Source: Lactarius indigo (Eukaryota; Basidiomycota; Agaricomycetes; Russulales; Russulaceae). From it: DNA of 64,000 nucleotides. Position 1 is the first letter of the stretch, and every line of letters starts with the position of its first letter. A program made the position numbers and the translations under genes. Shown one piece after another: positions 11,861 through 26,301 of this stretch. The stretch spans positions 806,001 through 870,000 of the forward strand of contig JAFKAC010000006.1 in assembly GCA_025766275.1 (NCBI GenBank), read 5' to 3'. The notes beneath the pieces were generated by a model. The model had not been told where the DNA came from. It saw only the letters and a list, made by a program, of their open reading frames with translations, and made no database searches.

Positions 11861-14056
11861 CTAGAAGAACGTATGTGTCAGAAAGATGGAACGCATTACG
11901 GATAAACCATAAAGTATGACCTCCGAGCCGTCGGTCTTCACGACACTGTTTGGGGTCTTGACATCTCCGGGTACCGGTTCTGTTTGATCTAGCAAGTCTG
12001 GCCATTCAACCCGTTTCTGTCCTTCCCGTTGAGGCCCCTCCCTGACGACGATCGTGTCGTCTGCGCCTTCGGGAACAGCGGGGCGATCCGCATCCAACTG
12101 GGGCGGTGGCGCACGGCGTACCCACAGAAGCCAATCGGGTGGGGCGACTACCGAACGAGAGACGGTCAAGGTGTGGCGACCAATAGAAAAGAACGGAATG
12201 GATAATCCATCTGTGAAGCGTAAAAAAAAAAACGTTACCGGGGAGTCGGAAACGGGCTGACAAACGTACGTGTGAGTATAGAACCAAGAACAACAAATGC
12301 GATTATGGGCTGGAGGGCAATTGCAAGAACGTCCTCTTGGGTTTGTGGTGGGTTGTGCGGCGGATTGAGGCGACTCTGCGCGAGAGTGGCAATGAAGACG
12401 GCCCCTACCCCGATCTGGAAAAAAAGAAATAGAGCGCCGAGTTAGCAGTGATCACAGTTTGTACCAATCACATTAGAAGACACTGACGGGACCGAAATGT
12501 CCACAGAAGAGTGCCTCGCGCCAATTCGCGACCTCGGGTATCAGCTTGTACAGCAGCAGCAGCGAGGGTATGCGACGTAAGGCGAGTATTATCAGCACGA
12601 GGATCACAAGCCGCCAGGGAGTAACGCCAATCTCAGGGATACGGAATTTGTCAAACGGTAGCCACGCCCCAATGTAAACGAAGCAAGCGCAATTGAGCAC
12701 GAGATCGAGGACAGAGGAGAACGAATCATGTTCGGTCTGTTGGTTGAAATGACCGTCCCAAGAGACCGCACAACCTATACACAAGGAAGGATAAGCTGCG
12801 ACATAGCGTCATCGTGAATAATAAGCAAACCAGCAGCAAAGGCGGCAAGGAGGTCGTCGTTCCCGAGTGAATTTGTGGCGCCGGCGGTGAACAACGCGAG
12901 GGAGATGAACTGGGCGATGTATGACTCTCGATCAAGGAAGCCCTTCTCTTGCGAGAGTTTCAATATACGGGAGAATAGGAGACCTGGAGTATTACTGAGT
13001 CTCACGATGTCTTTGAACGGACAGGTTCCGTACCGATAATAGCGCCAAGGACGGTTCCGAGTACCACTTGATCTAAGCGTCACAAACAATCAGAACTGTA
13101 AAAAACAAATAAAGTAGATCTTCTGCGCACATAACCAGCTTATAACAATCCATTTTTCGAAGGCCGTTGCACGCGAAGCTTCTGTTGTAAGGTATATTGC
13201 GATGCTGAGGAAAGGGTATGCGAGTCCATCATTGGCCGCAGACTCCGCGACAAGTAGCTGGCGAATGGGGAGGGGCACGTTCGTCACAGCAAATTTCCCA
13301 CCTACAGAACCAAAGGGCGCGGGAATGAACGATCGAGATCAAAGCACTAGCACTGACTGCTAACTGACCGATGACGGCAGCACTGATGATGGGATCCGTG
13401 GGCGTCAAGCACGCCGAGACGACAAGTGATGACACAAAGTCTAATTTGGGGAAAAGCAAGTGGATAAAAGCTCGAATGGAAAGTGTCAGTCAGCAGAGAA
13501 GGGGTATGTACGGGAAGCTAGCACGCTTACCTGCAGACACAAACCACCCAAATGCCATAGTCGGCACCACCATGATGAGGAGGCTCTTCGCATGCTCGGC
13601 CATATACCTCCTTGGCAAATCGACGCCTATGGCAAAGAGACCGGTTGCAAGCACGACACGCATTATCTCTCGAGTGAGAAGATCAGTGACTCCCGTCCAA
13701 GAACGTGGGTCGAAGATGTCGAGGACGTGAGGTCCCAGAACGACGCCAAATCCCGTTCCGAGAATGACCTCATTCATATACAACTGAGTGAGACTATCAG
13801 CGAAAATGAAAAGCTTCATCACGGCGTGTATCTCACCCTCTCTTTGATCACCAAAGATACTAAGTTGTACTTAAAGACTATCGGATGTCTGGGCAACATG
13901 GAGGGGGTGGGGTACTCACAGCAACAACAAAACCCCCCAGGAGGGTATATGCCACACTGGCAGGCGAAGACTGTTGACCGTACGAAATTAAGCACAACAG
14001 ACTTAGCGTTATTCAAGAAGTGAGTGCGAACGAACATCGAGGAAGCTCCAGGGCAT
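11861..14056 (-). CDS. nha1: Na+/H+ antiporter, Nha1/Sod2 family, copy 2
   Basis: Paralogue of copy 1 with the same exon structure: MPWSFLD, then SSPASVAYTLLGGFVVA, NEVILGTGFGVVLGPHVLD, LPRRYMAEH..SLLIMVVPTMAFGWFV, AESAANDGLAYPF with the catalytic Asn-Asp, NSLGNDDLLAAFAAG, CVYIGAWLPFDKF, GPVS/IGVGAVFIATLAQSRL and ILTHGLSIPFF. The last two junctions fit exactly (GTCTTC...TTTCCAG and GTACGT...CACAG). I saw no frame break in the exons I joined, so this copy looks functional. The C-terminal tail (DDTIVVREGPQREGQKRVEWPDLLDQ...) differs from copy 1 more than the membrane core does, as expected if the core is under stronger constraint. Role: Na+ (or Li+/K+) export in exchange for protons at the plasma membrane, inferred from the family. 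Confidence 0.88.
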
Positions 14057-14393
14057 ACTAGGTCGGAGTTAATGTTGAACTTGAATATTGCGAGCTTTGA
14101 GAAATTTGAGACCTCGAGGTACTTTGGGTTGAACGTTGAGCGTTGGACGTTGGACCTCCGGGTTGCTGGGTCAAGGGTCGGCCACTCGACTGGTCAAGCT
14201 AGTGGAGTCGAACGATCCTTCGCCGACAAAGACCCGATTTGCCGATGTGTCAATGGACATATTTTTATCAAATTTAGGTTCACATAATTGGATTGGTAAC
14301 TACTGCAAACTACGAATATGTGCGTCCTTGGTAGTATCATCACCAAATACAGTTGTAGCTGCCGCACTACAGGAGGACAAAGAAGCATAACTT
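14057..14393. other. intergenic: antiporter copy 2 promoter
   Basis: About 340 bases between the antiporter start (minus strand) and the end of the paraoxonase-like gene. No coding signal is seen. It carries short direct repeats of the type ttgaacgttgagcgttggacgttgg near 14127-14155. Confidence 0.4.
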
Positions 14394-15832
14394 TCACAGG
14401 GTTTTGCAGACAGTCAGATGGGGACTATAAAGACCTATGGTAAGAGAGTCAGCCAACGTCCCAAGCCATGGTACAGAGTGCCTCACCAGACAAGAACAGG
14501 GTATTACGCCTCGCATCGTGTACTACAGATGTTGTTCCAGAGGCCATTGTTCCATCATCTTCGAATGCCTATGCGCGAAACGAATGACGTGGCGTCGCTT
14601 TAGTGAAGGGGGATATCTCATACCTTCTCGACCTTTAGCTTTTCTCCGAAGAACGCATTCTCCCCCACGTTTTTGGTAACCCTTAGGGCAGATGAAGGGG
14701 CCACTTTCGTGGGGTCACTGAGGGCGGAGAGCCAGCCTACAGCAGAATGAATCCCTGCCGCCCACAATGCTCCGTTTTCATCGATGGAGAGGTTGTCCAG
14801 AATGCGATCTATCGTCACCGAGCCCCCCCGGGGAATCAATTGGACTCGAATGGAAGTAGAGTTTCGGCCACCTACCCGTTGAAATAACATCAGTCAAGAC
14901 AAGAGAATGGTCACTTTGCTCTTCGAATGTAGTAATCTGGCCGGACTTGGAGCTGCCAACGTAAATCGTGCCGTTCTGGGACCGAGCAATACCATTGCTA
15001 CCGAGGAGACCAGTAACCAAGATTTTGCAACCATCATCGACGTGGCAGTAGCCGACTGAGGTCCGCGCTAACCCCAGGAACTCGAGGAACCTGGCCTACA
15101 AAAGCGATCATCGCATTGCCGACAGAACGCGCATCAGAGAAGCTTACGAAGCCGATTTTCACACCGTGGTCGTTGGTAAAGTAGAAGCTTTTCCCGTCAG
15201 AAGAGCCGACAAGGTCGTTTGGAGTGTCGATGGCAGGATCCTCGACGGTCCTCACATGAGTGAGCGTATTCCCCCCAACCGTGGTCTTGAATATCTCTAC
15301 AACAGAGTTTGCACCAACCTCCTTGCCGAGTCCTTGAACCGGCTTCCGGTGATTGACGGCATAGACGTAAAGCTCTTCCGGGTTTGACCCCGAAGGGACA
15401 ATGTCCAGACCGTGGGATGAATACCCTTGGGAAGTAGGGAAACGTTCGAACGCGAGACGTTTGACAGAGCCCGTCTTTGGGTCGTACGTGGCGATGTAAT
15501 CGTTAAAGGTGTGCTTATCTTCTTTCAGAATCGTCAAGGCTGGAATCCAGTGGCGGCGGTCGGATGGGGAAGAGCAAGCAAGATAGAGAAGACCGCTCGG
15601 GGGATGCAACACGATCTCTGCAAGCCAGTGAGACAGAACATAAGCATACTTTTTCGGGTTACATACTTTCACAAGCCTGTAGTGTTTCTACCTTCTTACA
15701 AGCCGTATTGCCCACGGGCTCAATCGCCCTCCATATCCCGTTCACGGAGAGGGTAGATTTGAGGGAAATTTGGTAATATACCGCGAGAAGTATAGCAAAT
15801 AAGCCAGAGAACGCGGGTAAGATGCGAGCCAT
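14394..15832 (-). CDS. paraoxonase/arylesterase-like beta-propeller lactonase
   Basis: This fungal member of the serum paraoxonase (PON) family is a calcium-dependent six-bladed beta-propeller esterase/lactonase. The start at 15832 gives an N-terminal hydrophobic anchor (MARILPAFSGLFAILLAVYYQ). Diagnostic blocks follow in order: EIVLHPPSGLLYLACSS, SSHGLDIV, TPNDLVGSSDGKSFYFTNDHG, ARTSVGYCHVDDGCK, GLLGSNGIARSQNGTIYVGSS, LDNLSIDENGALWAAG, and the C-terminal SGTTSVVHDARRNTLFLSG/LYSPHLTVC. Six introns fit in frame: after ACE, after VKIGF (GTAAGC...TTGTAG), in ISTD, after KVEK, before the last exon and in the N-terminal part. There are no frame breaks, so I judge it intact. The N-D-H and S-N-G blocks hold residues equivalent to PON calcium ligands. 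Its start codon lies only 59-128 bp from that of the next gene. Confidence 0.88.
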
Positions 15833-15891
15833 GATGGTTGTCGACTAAGAACAGGAGAGGAGCAAACCGGGGAGCTTGTTTCGATGGATCC

Positions 15892-18910
<3,019 letters not shown>

Positions 18911-19105
18911 TACTTTTTTTTTTTCAAAAAGATGTTAGTCCATGTCTTAGTTGGTATATAGCGTCATCGAATTCTATCTGCACTTGTAAAAGTGGACAGA
19001 TATATAAAATACCAAATTTGGTAGTCTCGTCCGTTTTACATTCGACTGACTAAAAGACATAGACCACCGATACTATACCCGGGTGTAGATGCACTTGACT
19101 TGGAA

Positions 19106-22100
19106 TTAACTGGCAACTGCACACCGGTCGTAATTCCCGCCCTGATTCGCGCCCCACCAACGCGGGAACAAGTGCGACGTACCAGCGGCACCTTGCACCG
19201 CAAACGACAGGATAAACACCATCACCTGAGTTCCCCCATCAAGCGCTGATCGAGATCTTCTCAGCATGGTTGCGCGGAGCCCATCAATATAGAAACGAAC
19301 TTACCCGCACCGAGAATGTAGTTGTACTTTGTGAACCATCTAGGGTACCGCGTGCGCAGGTACCATTGGGAGAACAACGCAATCGCGTAGTATGAAGTGT
19401 ACGACGAGTTTATCCCTACGCAAAGCCAGCCCATGTAGTATCTATCCGACAAAGGTGCCAATTGAGATCGGGTATGGAAGAGAGTGCGATCCCAGACTTA
19501 CGCGATGACGGGGGTGTACAAGTAATCGGCACGCAACTTTGGGTAAAACCGGTGGACAAGCCAGAACGGGACTGGAACAAAGAGACCAATGACGTATCCC
19601 CAGGCGACCCATTGATAGCGTTTTCCGTGCGCGAAGAGTTCGTGTGAAAGGCCACCCCACGCGATGGATTGTGTATTATATTGCTGTGGTTGTTGACCGG
19701 ACCAGATGTTCGTGCCCTCTACCGATAACAGAATCTCGCGTTGATTGTCGATGATAGAGTTCATCATGACTAAATACGAGTCAGTGCTATAGTCCCACGG
19801 GATCAAAAAATGTACTCGCTATAGTTCAGAACCGAACCAAATAACGTGCCAAATATCTGGGCCGTGAACGCCGCGCGTGGAGCGAGTTTTGTATCTGACA
19901 GATGAAGGGATGAGATACAAAGTATGAGGTGATACCGCGGACTTACATTGTGCGATCTTCAGGTCCCGGAGAAGTAACTCGGCTTGAATTACAGAATCTA
20001 ATTTTCCCTAAATTGAGTACCGGGGGGCATACACCTACAGATATCGGTACTCACTGTAACCGAACAGTGTAAAGTACATGTTAGCCATAGGCTTTCCGGG
20101 ATGCAAAAATCCGCCAATCATCTGGGGGAAAGGTTGGATGATGAAAACAAGGCCAGTCATGGCGTAGAGTGACCCGAAAAACAAAATGGAGATGACGCCT
20201 AGTAAACACGCAATAATGAAGCCCCACCTGTGAAAGAGAGGGGAGTCGGTAAGTTATAGTGTCATTTTGTACTTGATACTTATACTTACCATGGAAGGGT
20301 TGAATCGGTTTTGTAGATGATAACGATTGCGGTGACGAATGCAGACACCAGAATGGCAGCATACCAACTATTCGGCGCGTCAGGATACTAATCAGGTATG
20401 AGTCCGCCTGTAATCATTCCAGATACGAGCAGAAAAATTACCTTGAGCATCTCCCGATAGTGAGGGTCCAGATCGTCGACAGGAGACACCTCTCTTATTC
20501 CATCAGCCTTCCAGAATCGCCAGTCGAATTCTGTCCACATCTGCCCGAGCGAGCTTCTGTTTATCCCAGCTCCACGCTCCGCGGAGGTCGTTGCGGTTCC
20601 ACAGTAAAAGATGGGTAAGGGTGGCAGCCGTCCCCATGTTCGTTGTCAGTAAGTAGATGACCCACGTCCCTGCATTGAAGGGGAGCCCCTGCTCCGCAAG
20701 TAGAGTCGGATCGACCTCCAATTTATCATTGAGAATGAGACGCTGGTCGTAGAGAGTGCCATTCTCATAGAATAATCCTTGGGAGAGCTATCAACACGTG
20801 TCAGTAATGATCCCGACGAACCAAATATGACCTACGAATGGGAAGTTCTTAGATTCCCATATGTTGTTGTAGTAGACAGCCGCGAAGACGACCCTGCCAG
20901 GGAAGGTCAAGCAGGTGGAAACGATATATATAACTGGGGCCATACATGCACAAAATATACCCGATAAAGTTAGAGACCTAGGAGACGTCTGTCAGTCCTG
21001 GTGTGAGAGTGAGTGATACACGTGTACCTGGGCCCTAAGAGGGATCGCAAACGGATTCATCCCTGCGGAAATATACTGCCAATCGAAGCAAATGGAAAGG
21101 AGGCCTAATCCTTCATTTCCGTTAGATCCGCCGAATATACGTGTGAAATCTGTGGATCTCGGATTTCCGAGACAAAATACAGAGAAGCCTGTAAGCAGAG
21201 GGAACATCCATTCAGGGAGGATCTCCCATATGAAAATTCTAAATCCAGATCAGACTGGCTCAAATGAGCCCGTTCGGAACAACTTACACAGAGAACGCAA
21301 CATAGAACAGTTTCAGTCTCTTTTTATTACCCTCTGACCGTCTCGTACTTCCTTCCTGATAGAATGCATCGAGCATAGAGACCATGGGGAGTACACCGGG
21401 GTATAGCATCTTTGAAGGGTACAAGAGGATCGCTTTGTCAAGTCCGGTAGTTAGGTTGAGTTCATGTCCACCAGATTGAATTGATACACGCACGCCTCAT
21501 CAAACCCCCGATACCGTAGCCGAGCAGCTGGCTTGAGAAGAGGAGGAAGATGGACGAGGCTCCATTTGGCGTGATGTTATAGAATAACCGCTGCACCGCA
21601 AGAACTTCTGTTCCCAAAGCTGAATTCGCGGCAGCGCCCGCCATTATGACTATGAATGCATTCTCTTTCTTGTTGAAAGGGCCCTTTTGGTGACCTGTAA
21701 ATAAATCTGACGAGGGAGAGCAGCAAGCACATACTGGGTTCAAGTAGCGGAACCATCCTCGGCACGGAATGAAGGCTTCCATTGCAATTCCGAGTACGTA
21801 GCTCACTATCGCGAGGAACATAGTGGATACTAAGACAGTTTGCTGCAGACAGCCTTAGTTTAGGCTAGATGAGGATGAGAATATTGCTTACTGGTTTGAA
21901 GTAGTATATTTCGGCTATTCGTTGCAGCTCATGAGCTGGTGTGGCCCCTGCTACAGACGTGACACTTACCAAGTATGCCACCAAATGCAGAGAGCCCAAT
22001 ACCGATGAAGAATGAGCGGAAGGTCCATGGGCTTAATGAAGGGTCATCATGAACTGAAATGACATGGGTGACGATGTCTCGCTCATTCTGGAGGGTAGTA

Positions 22101-22234
22101 GCAAGGGTAGTAGTGTCAGTCCTAGTTGTTGCCTCTACATCTGTCCTTGAGTGGGGGACCTTCTCCGAGGTCTCAAATTCTGCCCGCTTCTCGTTAGAGG
22201 GCGATGGCTCACTGGCCAAGGGGGGGCTGGACAT
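19106..22234 (-). CDS. OPT oligopeptide transporter, copy A
   Basis: Proton-coupled oligopeptide transporter of the OPT family, plasma membrane. The N-terminus is soluble (MSSPPLASEPSPSNEKRAEF...), followed by HVISVHDDPSLSPWTFRSFFIGIGLSAFGG, FNKKENAFIVIMAGAAANSALGTEVLAVQRLFYNI, YPGVLPMVSMLDAFYQ, LTGFSVFCLGNPRSTDFTRIFGGSNGNEGLGLLS.FDWQYISAGMNPF, AGTWVIYLLTTNMGTAATLTHLLLWNR, QMIGGFLHPGKPMANMYF, AHGKRYQWVAWGYVIGLFVPVPFWLVHRFYPKLRAD, and a C-terminus ending DRCAVAS. Two defects are visible. An extra base in the GGG (minus) at 20575-20577 breaks the frame against copy B. The acceptor TACTAG of copy B reads TACCGG here (near 21446-21456), although a nearby AAAG could replace it in frame with loss of about three residues. 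Either sequence error plus an altered junction, or early decay. Confidence 0.82.
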
Positions 22235-23115
22235 CACGACTGTTAAGAGAGTGTATATGCACCAGGGAGAATGGGAGGCCAATGGTCCGTGAATCGAAAG
22301 CTTTTAAAAGTTCCTGGGCCCGTAATTCATTCACCGCAGGGTATGGCCCTAGTGGAGCCTGTGAATATTGACGGCCGCACGTCCTCGGACGATGGACTAC
22401 ACAGAAAGCCAAACTGAAGCCAAACTGACAATATATTGACGTATGAGTGGAGGTAGATCCCTCGTCTGGGGTCGATCCCAGTTGTTGCTTCCACTTCGGT
22501 CTTCGAGTAGGGGGCCTTCTCTGAGGCCCCAAATTCTGCTTGCTTATCATTAGAGTGATGGTTCAACTGACAAGGGGGTTTGACATTGCGTTTGTCCTCT
22601 GTGTGTGTATGTGTGTGCACTAGAGAAAGATAAGACACTCGACGGGGATTCGAAAGCGTTGAAAGCTCTCGGGCCACGCATTCATTGCAAGGCACGGCCC
22701 TAGCGGAATTAAATCGAAGGTGGACGGCTGCACGTCCCCGGATGATGGATTCTACAGGATGCAGAGATGATAACAAATTAATGTACAAGTGGAGGCAGAT
22801 ACTGCCTCGGCCAGCCAGGAAACGCTAGACATCGGTTAGTGTTTGACTGACCACTTAGCTCATTCCACGCGTATCGGTGAGAACAGCGTTAGGGTAATGG
22901 AAGTTGGTGACAATGAAACAATTATTTTTTATCGTGGTGGACCAGTATAGCTTTCCCGAGGACGACCCAATGTATTTATACCTTTCTCGTACTGGTTCAG
23001 AACGCAAGCAGGTCACCCATTACTTCCCCATCGATGAGCACGACACAGTTATTCGCAGAATAGTAGCATGTTCTTCATTGAGAGATCGGGTCAGCATGGT
23101 GAAAGCAGGTTTATA
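22235..23115 (-). pseudogene. truncated third OPT 5' end plus duplicated upstream region
   Basis: From 22586 down to about 22450 the minus strand repeats the 5' end of the OPT genes (ATGTCAAACCCCCTTG..., then SNDKQAEFGASEKAPYSKTEVEATTG in another frame). It compares with SNEKRAEFETSEKVPHSRTDVEATT in copy A. The start region is frameshifted with a TGA, and homology stops before any membrane segment. The upstream sequence (attcgaaagcgttgaaagctctcgggcc; cacgtccccggatgatgg) repeats the flank of copy A at 22280-22400, and the distal flank to about 23115 matches the flank of copy B at about 30040-30330. This is therefore a local tandem duplication of promoter plus first exon. Confidence 0.65.
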
Positions 23116-23456
23116 AGCGCCAAGAACACCAATACAAAGAGCCAGACAGAACGGGGTCGGCGGAGTAAGGGGATCGACGAAACGCACAACGGACACTGAC
23201 GTATGCAAGTCAAGCCCCACGGAGGAACCAAAGCCAGGGCTGGGGTCAGGGAGGAGGAAGGTCCAGATGGTGGTGGTGATGACGACGAGGATAACGTATA
23301 CGAAGCAGTCGTGTCCGTCACCTTGGCAGAACGAGGTACAAGAGGACGTGATGTGTGCCGCGGAGGAAGAAGTAGCGGGAGACTCTCCGGCTGTCTTGGT
23401 TGCACCATGGCTGAGCTTCTCTACGCAGACGCGAATCGGGGAAGTCGGTTAAGGCC
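23020..23456 (-). CDS. possible small membrane protein or fragment, unrecognised
   Basis: One frame stays open for about 145 codons. It contains a Ser/Thr/Ala-rich stretch (AGESPATSSSAAHITSSC), then a hydrophobic segment DCFVYVILVVITTTIWTFLLP that could span a membrane, and ends SCSSMGK. There is no clear in-frame ATG at the start. It overlaps the distal flank that copies A and B share. I do not recognise it; it could be a 3' exon, a relic or chance. Confidence 0.2.
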
Positions 23457-24138
23457 GCGGCAACCTCAGGGAAGTTTGTTCCGAAGAAGTTGGGAATGGG
23501 GTTTTCACAGCGTGGCATAGTCGCGGATCGCGAGCAGTTATGCAGTTATGTGCTGCAGTATTACCTCAGCCACCAGACTTTTCTTTGTTCTTTTGGTTGC
23601 TTTTGGAAGAGCGCTATTTCGGTATCTAGCTTCTTTTTTTGTCTACTATAGACGTCCAAATACCAGGAAATAAGGTGCTACTGTATCACAGTTTACTGTG
23701 TGTTTGGAATTGTAATAGACAATCATGCAGTCATGGCTCTTGAGGCCTGCATGAAGCTACGAAGCCGAAGCATGAATTTGAAGTCACCAAATGTCGCGAA
23801 TGCGAATGCAGAAGCTGTTGTGTGCCACAGTTGCCCACATTTCTGAAGTGCGACGGGATGCGCCAACTTCCACTCGGAATCGACCTATTATTACAGACGC
23901 AAACTGTCGCTGGCATCCAACACTGCATAACATGCATAACTTGTATCCATGCAGTGATGCCTTGTTGACTTACGGTATGTAAGAGTCGTTGGCGTTCAAA
24001 TAGGGTAATTTGGCCACAGGGCGCAACCCGCAGCACCCTCATCTCTCTTGAATTCCGCTAACGGTCTTATACGACACCCCCTCGCAATCAAGTACATCTA
24101 CTTGAGTCATCTGTGTCGTAATTCCTGAAGGTGGAAGT
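23457..24138. other. intergenic with possible upstream exon of the zinc-finger-like gene
   Basis: Between the OPT flank and the next gene. A short frame from 23751 (MKLRSRSMNLKSPNVANANAEAV, then VCHSCPHF) could be an upstream exon but has no convincing splice junction. Otherwise nothing is recognised. Confidence 0.25.
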
Positions 24139-25004
24139 ATGCGAAAGCCAAGGCAAAAGCCGACCAATTTCAAGTACCCTCAATGTGAGTCATCTCTCGG
24201 AATGGTGATCGCAAAGTCGAAATGCTCCCTTCACAGTTTTCACGCGTCTATCAAAAAAGAAATGGAAATGCAACATCTGCTCTGGTCGCCCTATGACCAA
24301 GCTTATGACCCACAAGGAGGCGATGATCCACGAAATTGCTGCAAGGTACCACCTCTCAAATGTGGAACAGAGCTTCACCCTGTGTCCTCCAAGTGAGTCG
24401 TCTTTCTGGATGTTCATAGAAAAGGCGAAGTGATCTCTGTATAGTTTTCAAGTACGTAGGCGAAGGGAAATGGCTCTGCGGGTGTCGCAATGGCGCCATG
24501 ACCTTGAAGCAAGCGGTGGCCCACGAGCCTTGGTGTCGAGAAACGGTGACCGACAACCTTCAGGACGGGAAGGAATCAATCGACAAACACCTTTCGAGTC
24601 AGGAGTGGGCAGACTTGTCTGTTGGCTCTTGGCATGAGGGGCCGGAGGCTGCAGAGTGGGAGTCGGAAGCCGGGTCTTTGCATGGACTATTGGACTATGC
24701 AGGCGAGGCGGACGGTAACATCACTAGCGTGCACCAAGAAGGGACAGTATTTGAGCCCAACGATGGCGACAACGATAACGACAACAATGATGACAGCGAC
24801 AATGACGATGATGATGCCATAATCATTGAGAACGTCCATGACATTGACGCAAGTCGCAGCAGGGAGAGGATGCAAAGTTTCTATGAGGTTTGTTACACAC
24901 CTGTGGACCTACAGTTTCTAATTGTTGACACGTCGTTCAAGATGACCACGGACCACCAAATCCAAAAAATTCAGGAGTTGATTCGCGATCTCCGTGGGCA
25001 GTGA
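24139..25004 (+). CDS. protein with two zinc-finger-like exon modules and acidic tail
   Basis: Three exons fit exactly: 24139-24184, 24237-24392 and 24445-25004 (253 residues). Both introns are phase 1, start GTGAGTC and end CAG or TAG. Exon 2 encodes a FFTRLSKKKWKCNIC module, then TKLMTHKEAMIHE, giving a CxxC...H...H pattern. Exon 3 opens with a parallel FKYVGEGKWLCGC module, then MTLKQAVAHE. Both modules follow a Pro and share the KW.C core, the M-T pair and a terminal H-E, which points to duplication of an exon. The rest is acidic, with an Asp/Asn repeat (DGDNDNDNNDDSDNDDDD) and an IQKIQELIRDLRGQ end. I cannot assign a family; nucleic-acid or protein binding through zinc is inference. It sits between the two OPT copies. 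Confidence 0.55.
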
Positions 25005-26301
25005 TCTCGGTCACGGTGTCAGGTCGTTGTCGTAGCTGTATAGTATTATCGCTAGCATCTAACATGCATGTCAAACCAATTACTCCTGAGCACGGCCTAA
25101 CTGCGCGGGCTTACTGTAGAACACAACGGTGTAGGTTGTTGGCTCTGACCCTCGCTTGAAGCCGCCTCAACCCATCACCTTACTCACACATCTTTCTTAT
25201 TATCCATCATGAGTGCAGAACAATTCTCCCATCTCATGGCTATCTTGTTCACTGATGCACCATCTCAAGGTGGACACACCCGTATGAAGACGAGTGTCAC
25301 CTCCGGGAGCACCCAGAGAAAGTCGGCAGCCTCGGGTTCCTAATATTATGTAACTCATTTTCGAGATTCAGACTCAGACCCTCTTGAATCTGTATGTTCA
25401 GATCTCCAAACAGGTCTCAATGTCCCATCGGGTTTCTGTGGCCGAATATGATGTTTCCGACCCTTCCATCGGTCTCTGAGACTCATAGTACTCATGAGAA
25501 AATGCAGCTAAGACGGCCTTGGTTCAGAGACTGATTTATCCGTCGTGGCCTTTTTCGTCCTCTATTTCGCCATCGACATTGTTTGGCATCGCCTCTCTCG
25601 CTGTCTCGACATTCTCGTAATGGCCTTGCCCGCCTCCCGCGTCTCCGCCCAGCCTGGCGTCGATCACAAGCCTTCTCTAGATATCTTTTGGTAGTACGGA
25701 AGAGGCGTTCGCTGTTATCCGGTCAGAAAATGTCTATCTTTCCATCATCCACGGCGGCTACACCACCCACCTACGTGCGTCCATCCTCATGGAGATCCTT
25801 AGTCGCTACAAGAAGTCATCGAGGCTGGAAGAAGAGGGCATCGCTGTGCGTCATAGTATCTCTATTTATTTTCGTATGTTCCACATCTTCGCTGCTTCTT
25901 TTACCTAGGAGTTTGGTTCTTCCTTCCTCGTATTCGTGCCGATCGCCTCTACCCGTTGTCCATTTGTCGTCCCTCGAACCTGCGCCTACCTCATCGTATT
26001 ATCTCTCGTCCTTCCCCCACTATTCGCCTTTCACTGCTCCCTCTCCCTCATCATACTTTCAACTCCAACCTGGAACACGTCGTATACGGATCGTCTGTAA
26101 ATGAATTCGTGTTCTCAAGCCTTTAATTACAGTGGTCTTTCCCGCATCTAGTTTCTCTGCGCGCCCATTGTAAAGAGCCCGACAAGTCAGAACAAGCTAC
26201 ACCAAAGAAGGGACCTTATCAGCGCCGCCAACAACCTTGTTCGATTTCTGTCTCGCAATGCTTTCCCTCACTCTCGCTCTTCTCATGCACTCAACTGGGA
26301 A
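25005..26301. other. 1.3-kb region with weak coding hints, no supported gene
   Basis: A 44-codon frame at 25209-25343 (MSAEQFSHLMAILFTDAPSQ...) is followed by segments in other frames that look protein-like: FEIQTQTLLNLYVQISKQ near 25365, then SETDLSVVAFFVLYFAIDIV near 25525 with a hydrophobic run, then IIHGGYTTHLRASILMEIL near 25745. They might be exons of one unrecognised gene or a relic. I could not build a consistent spliced model. Confidence 0.25.
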
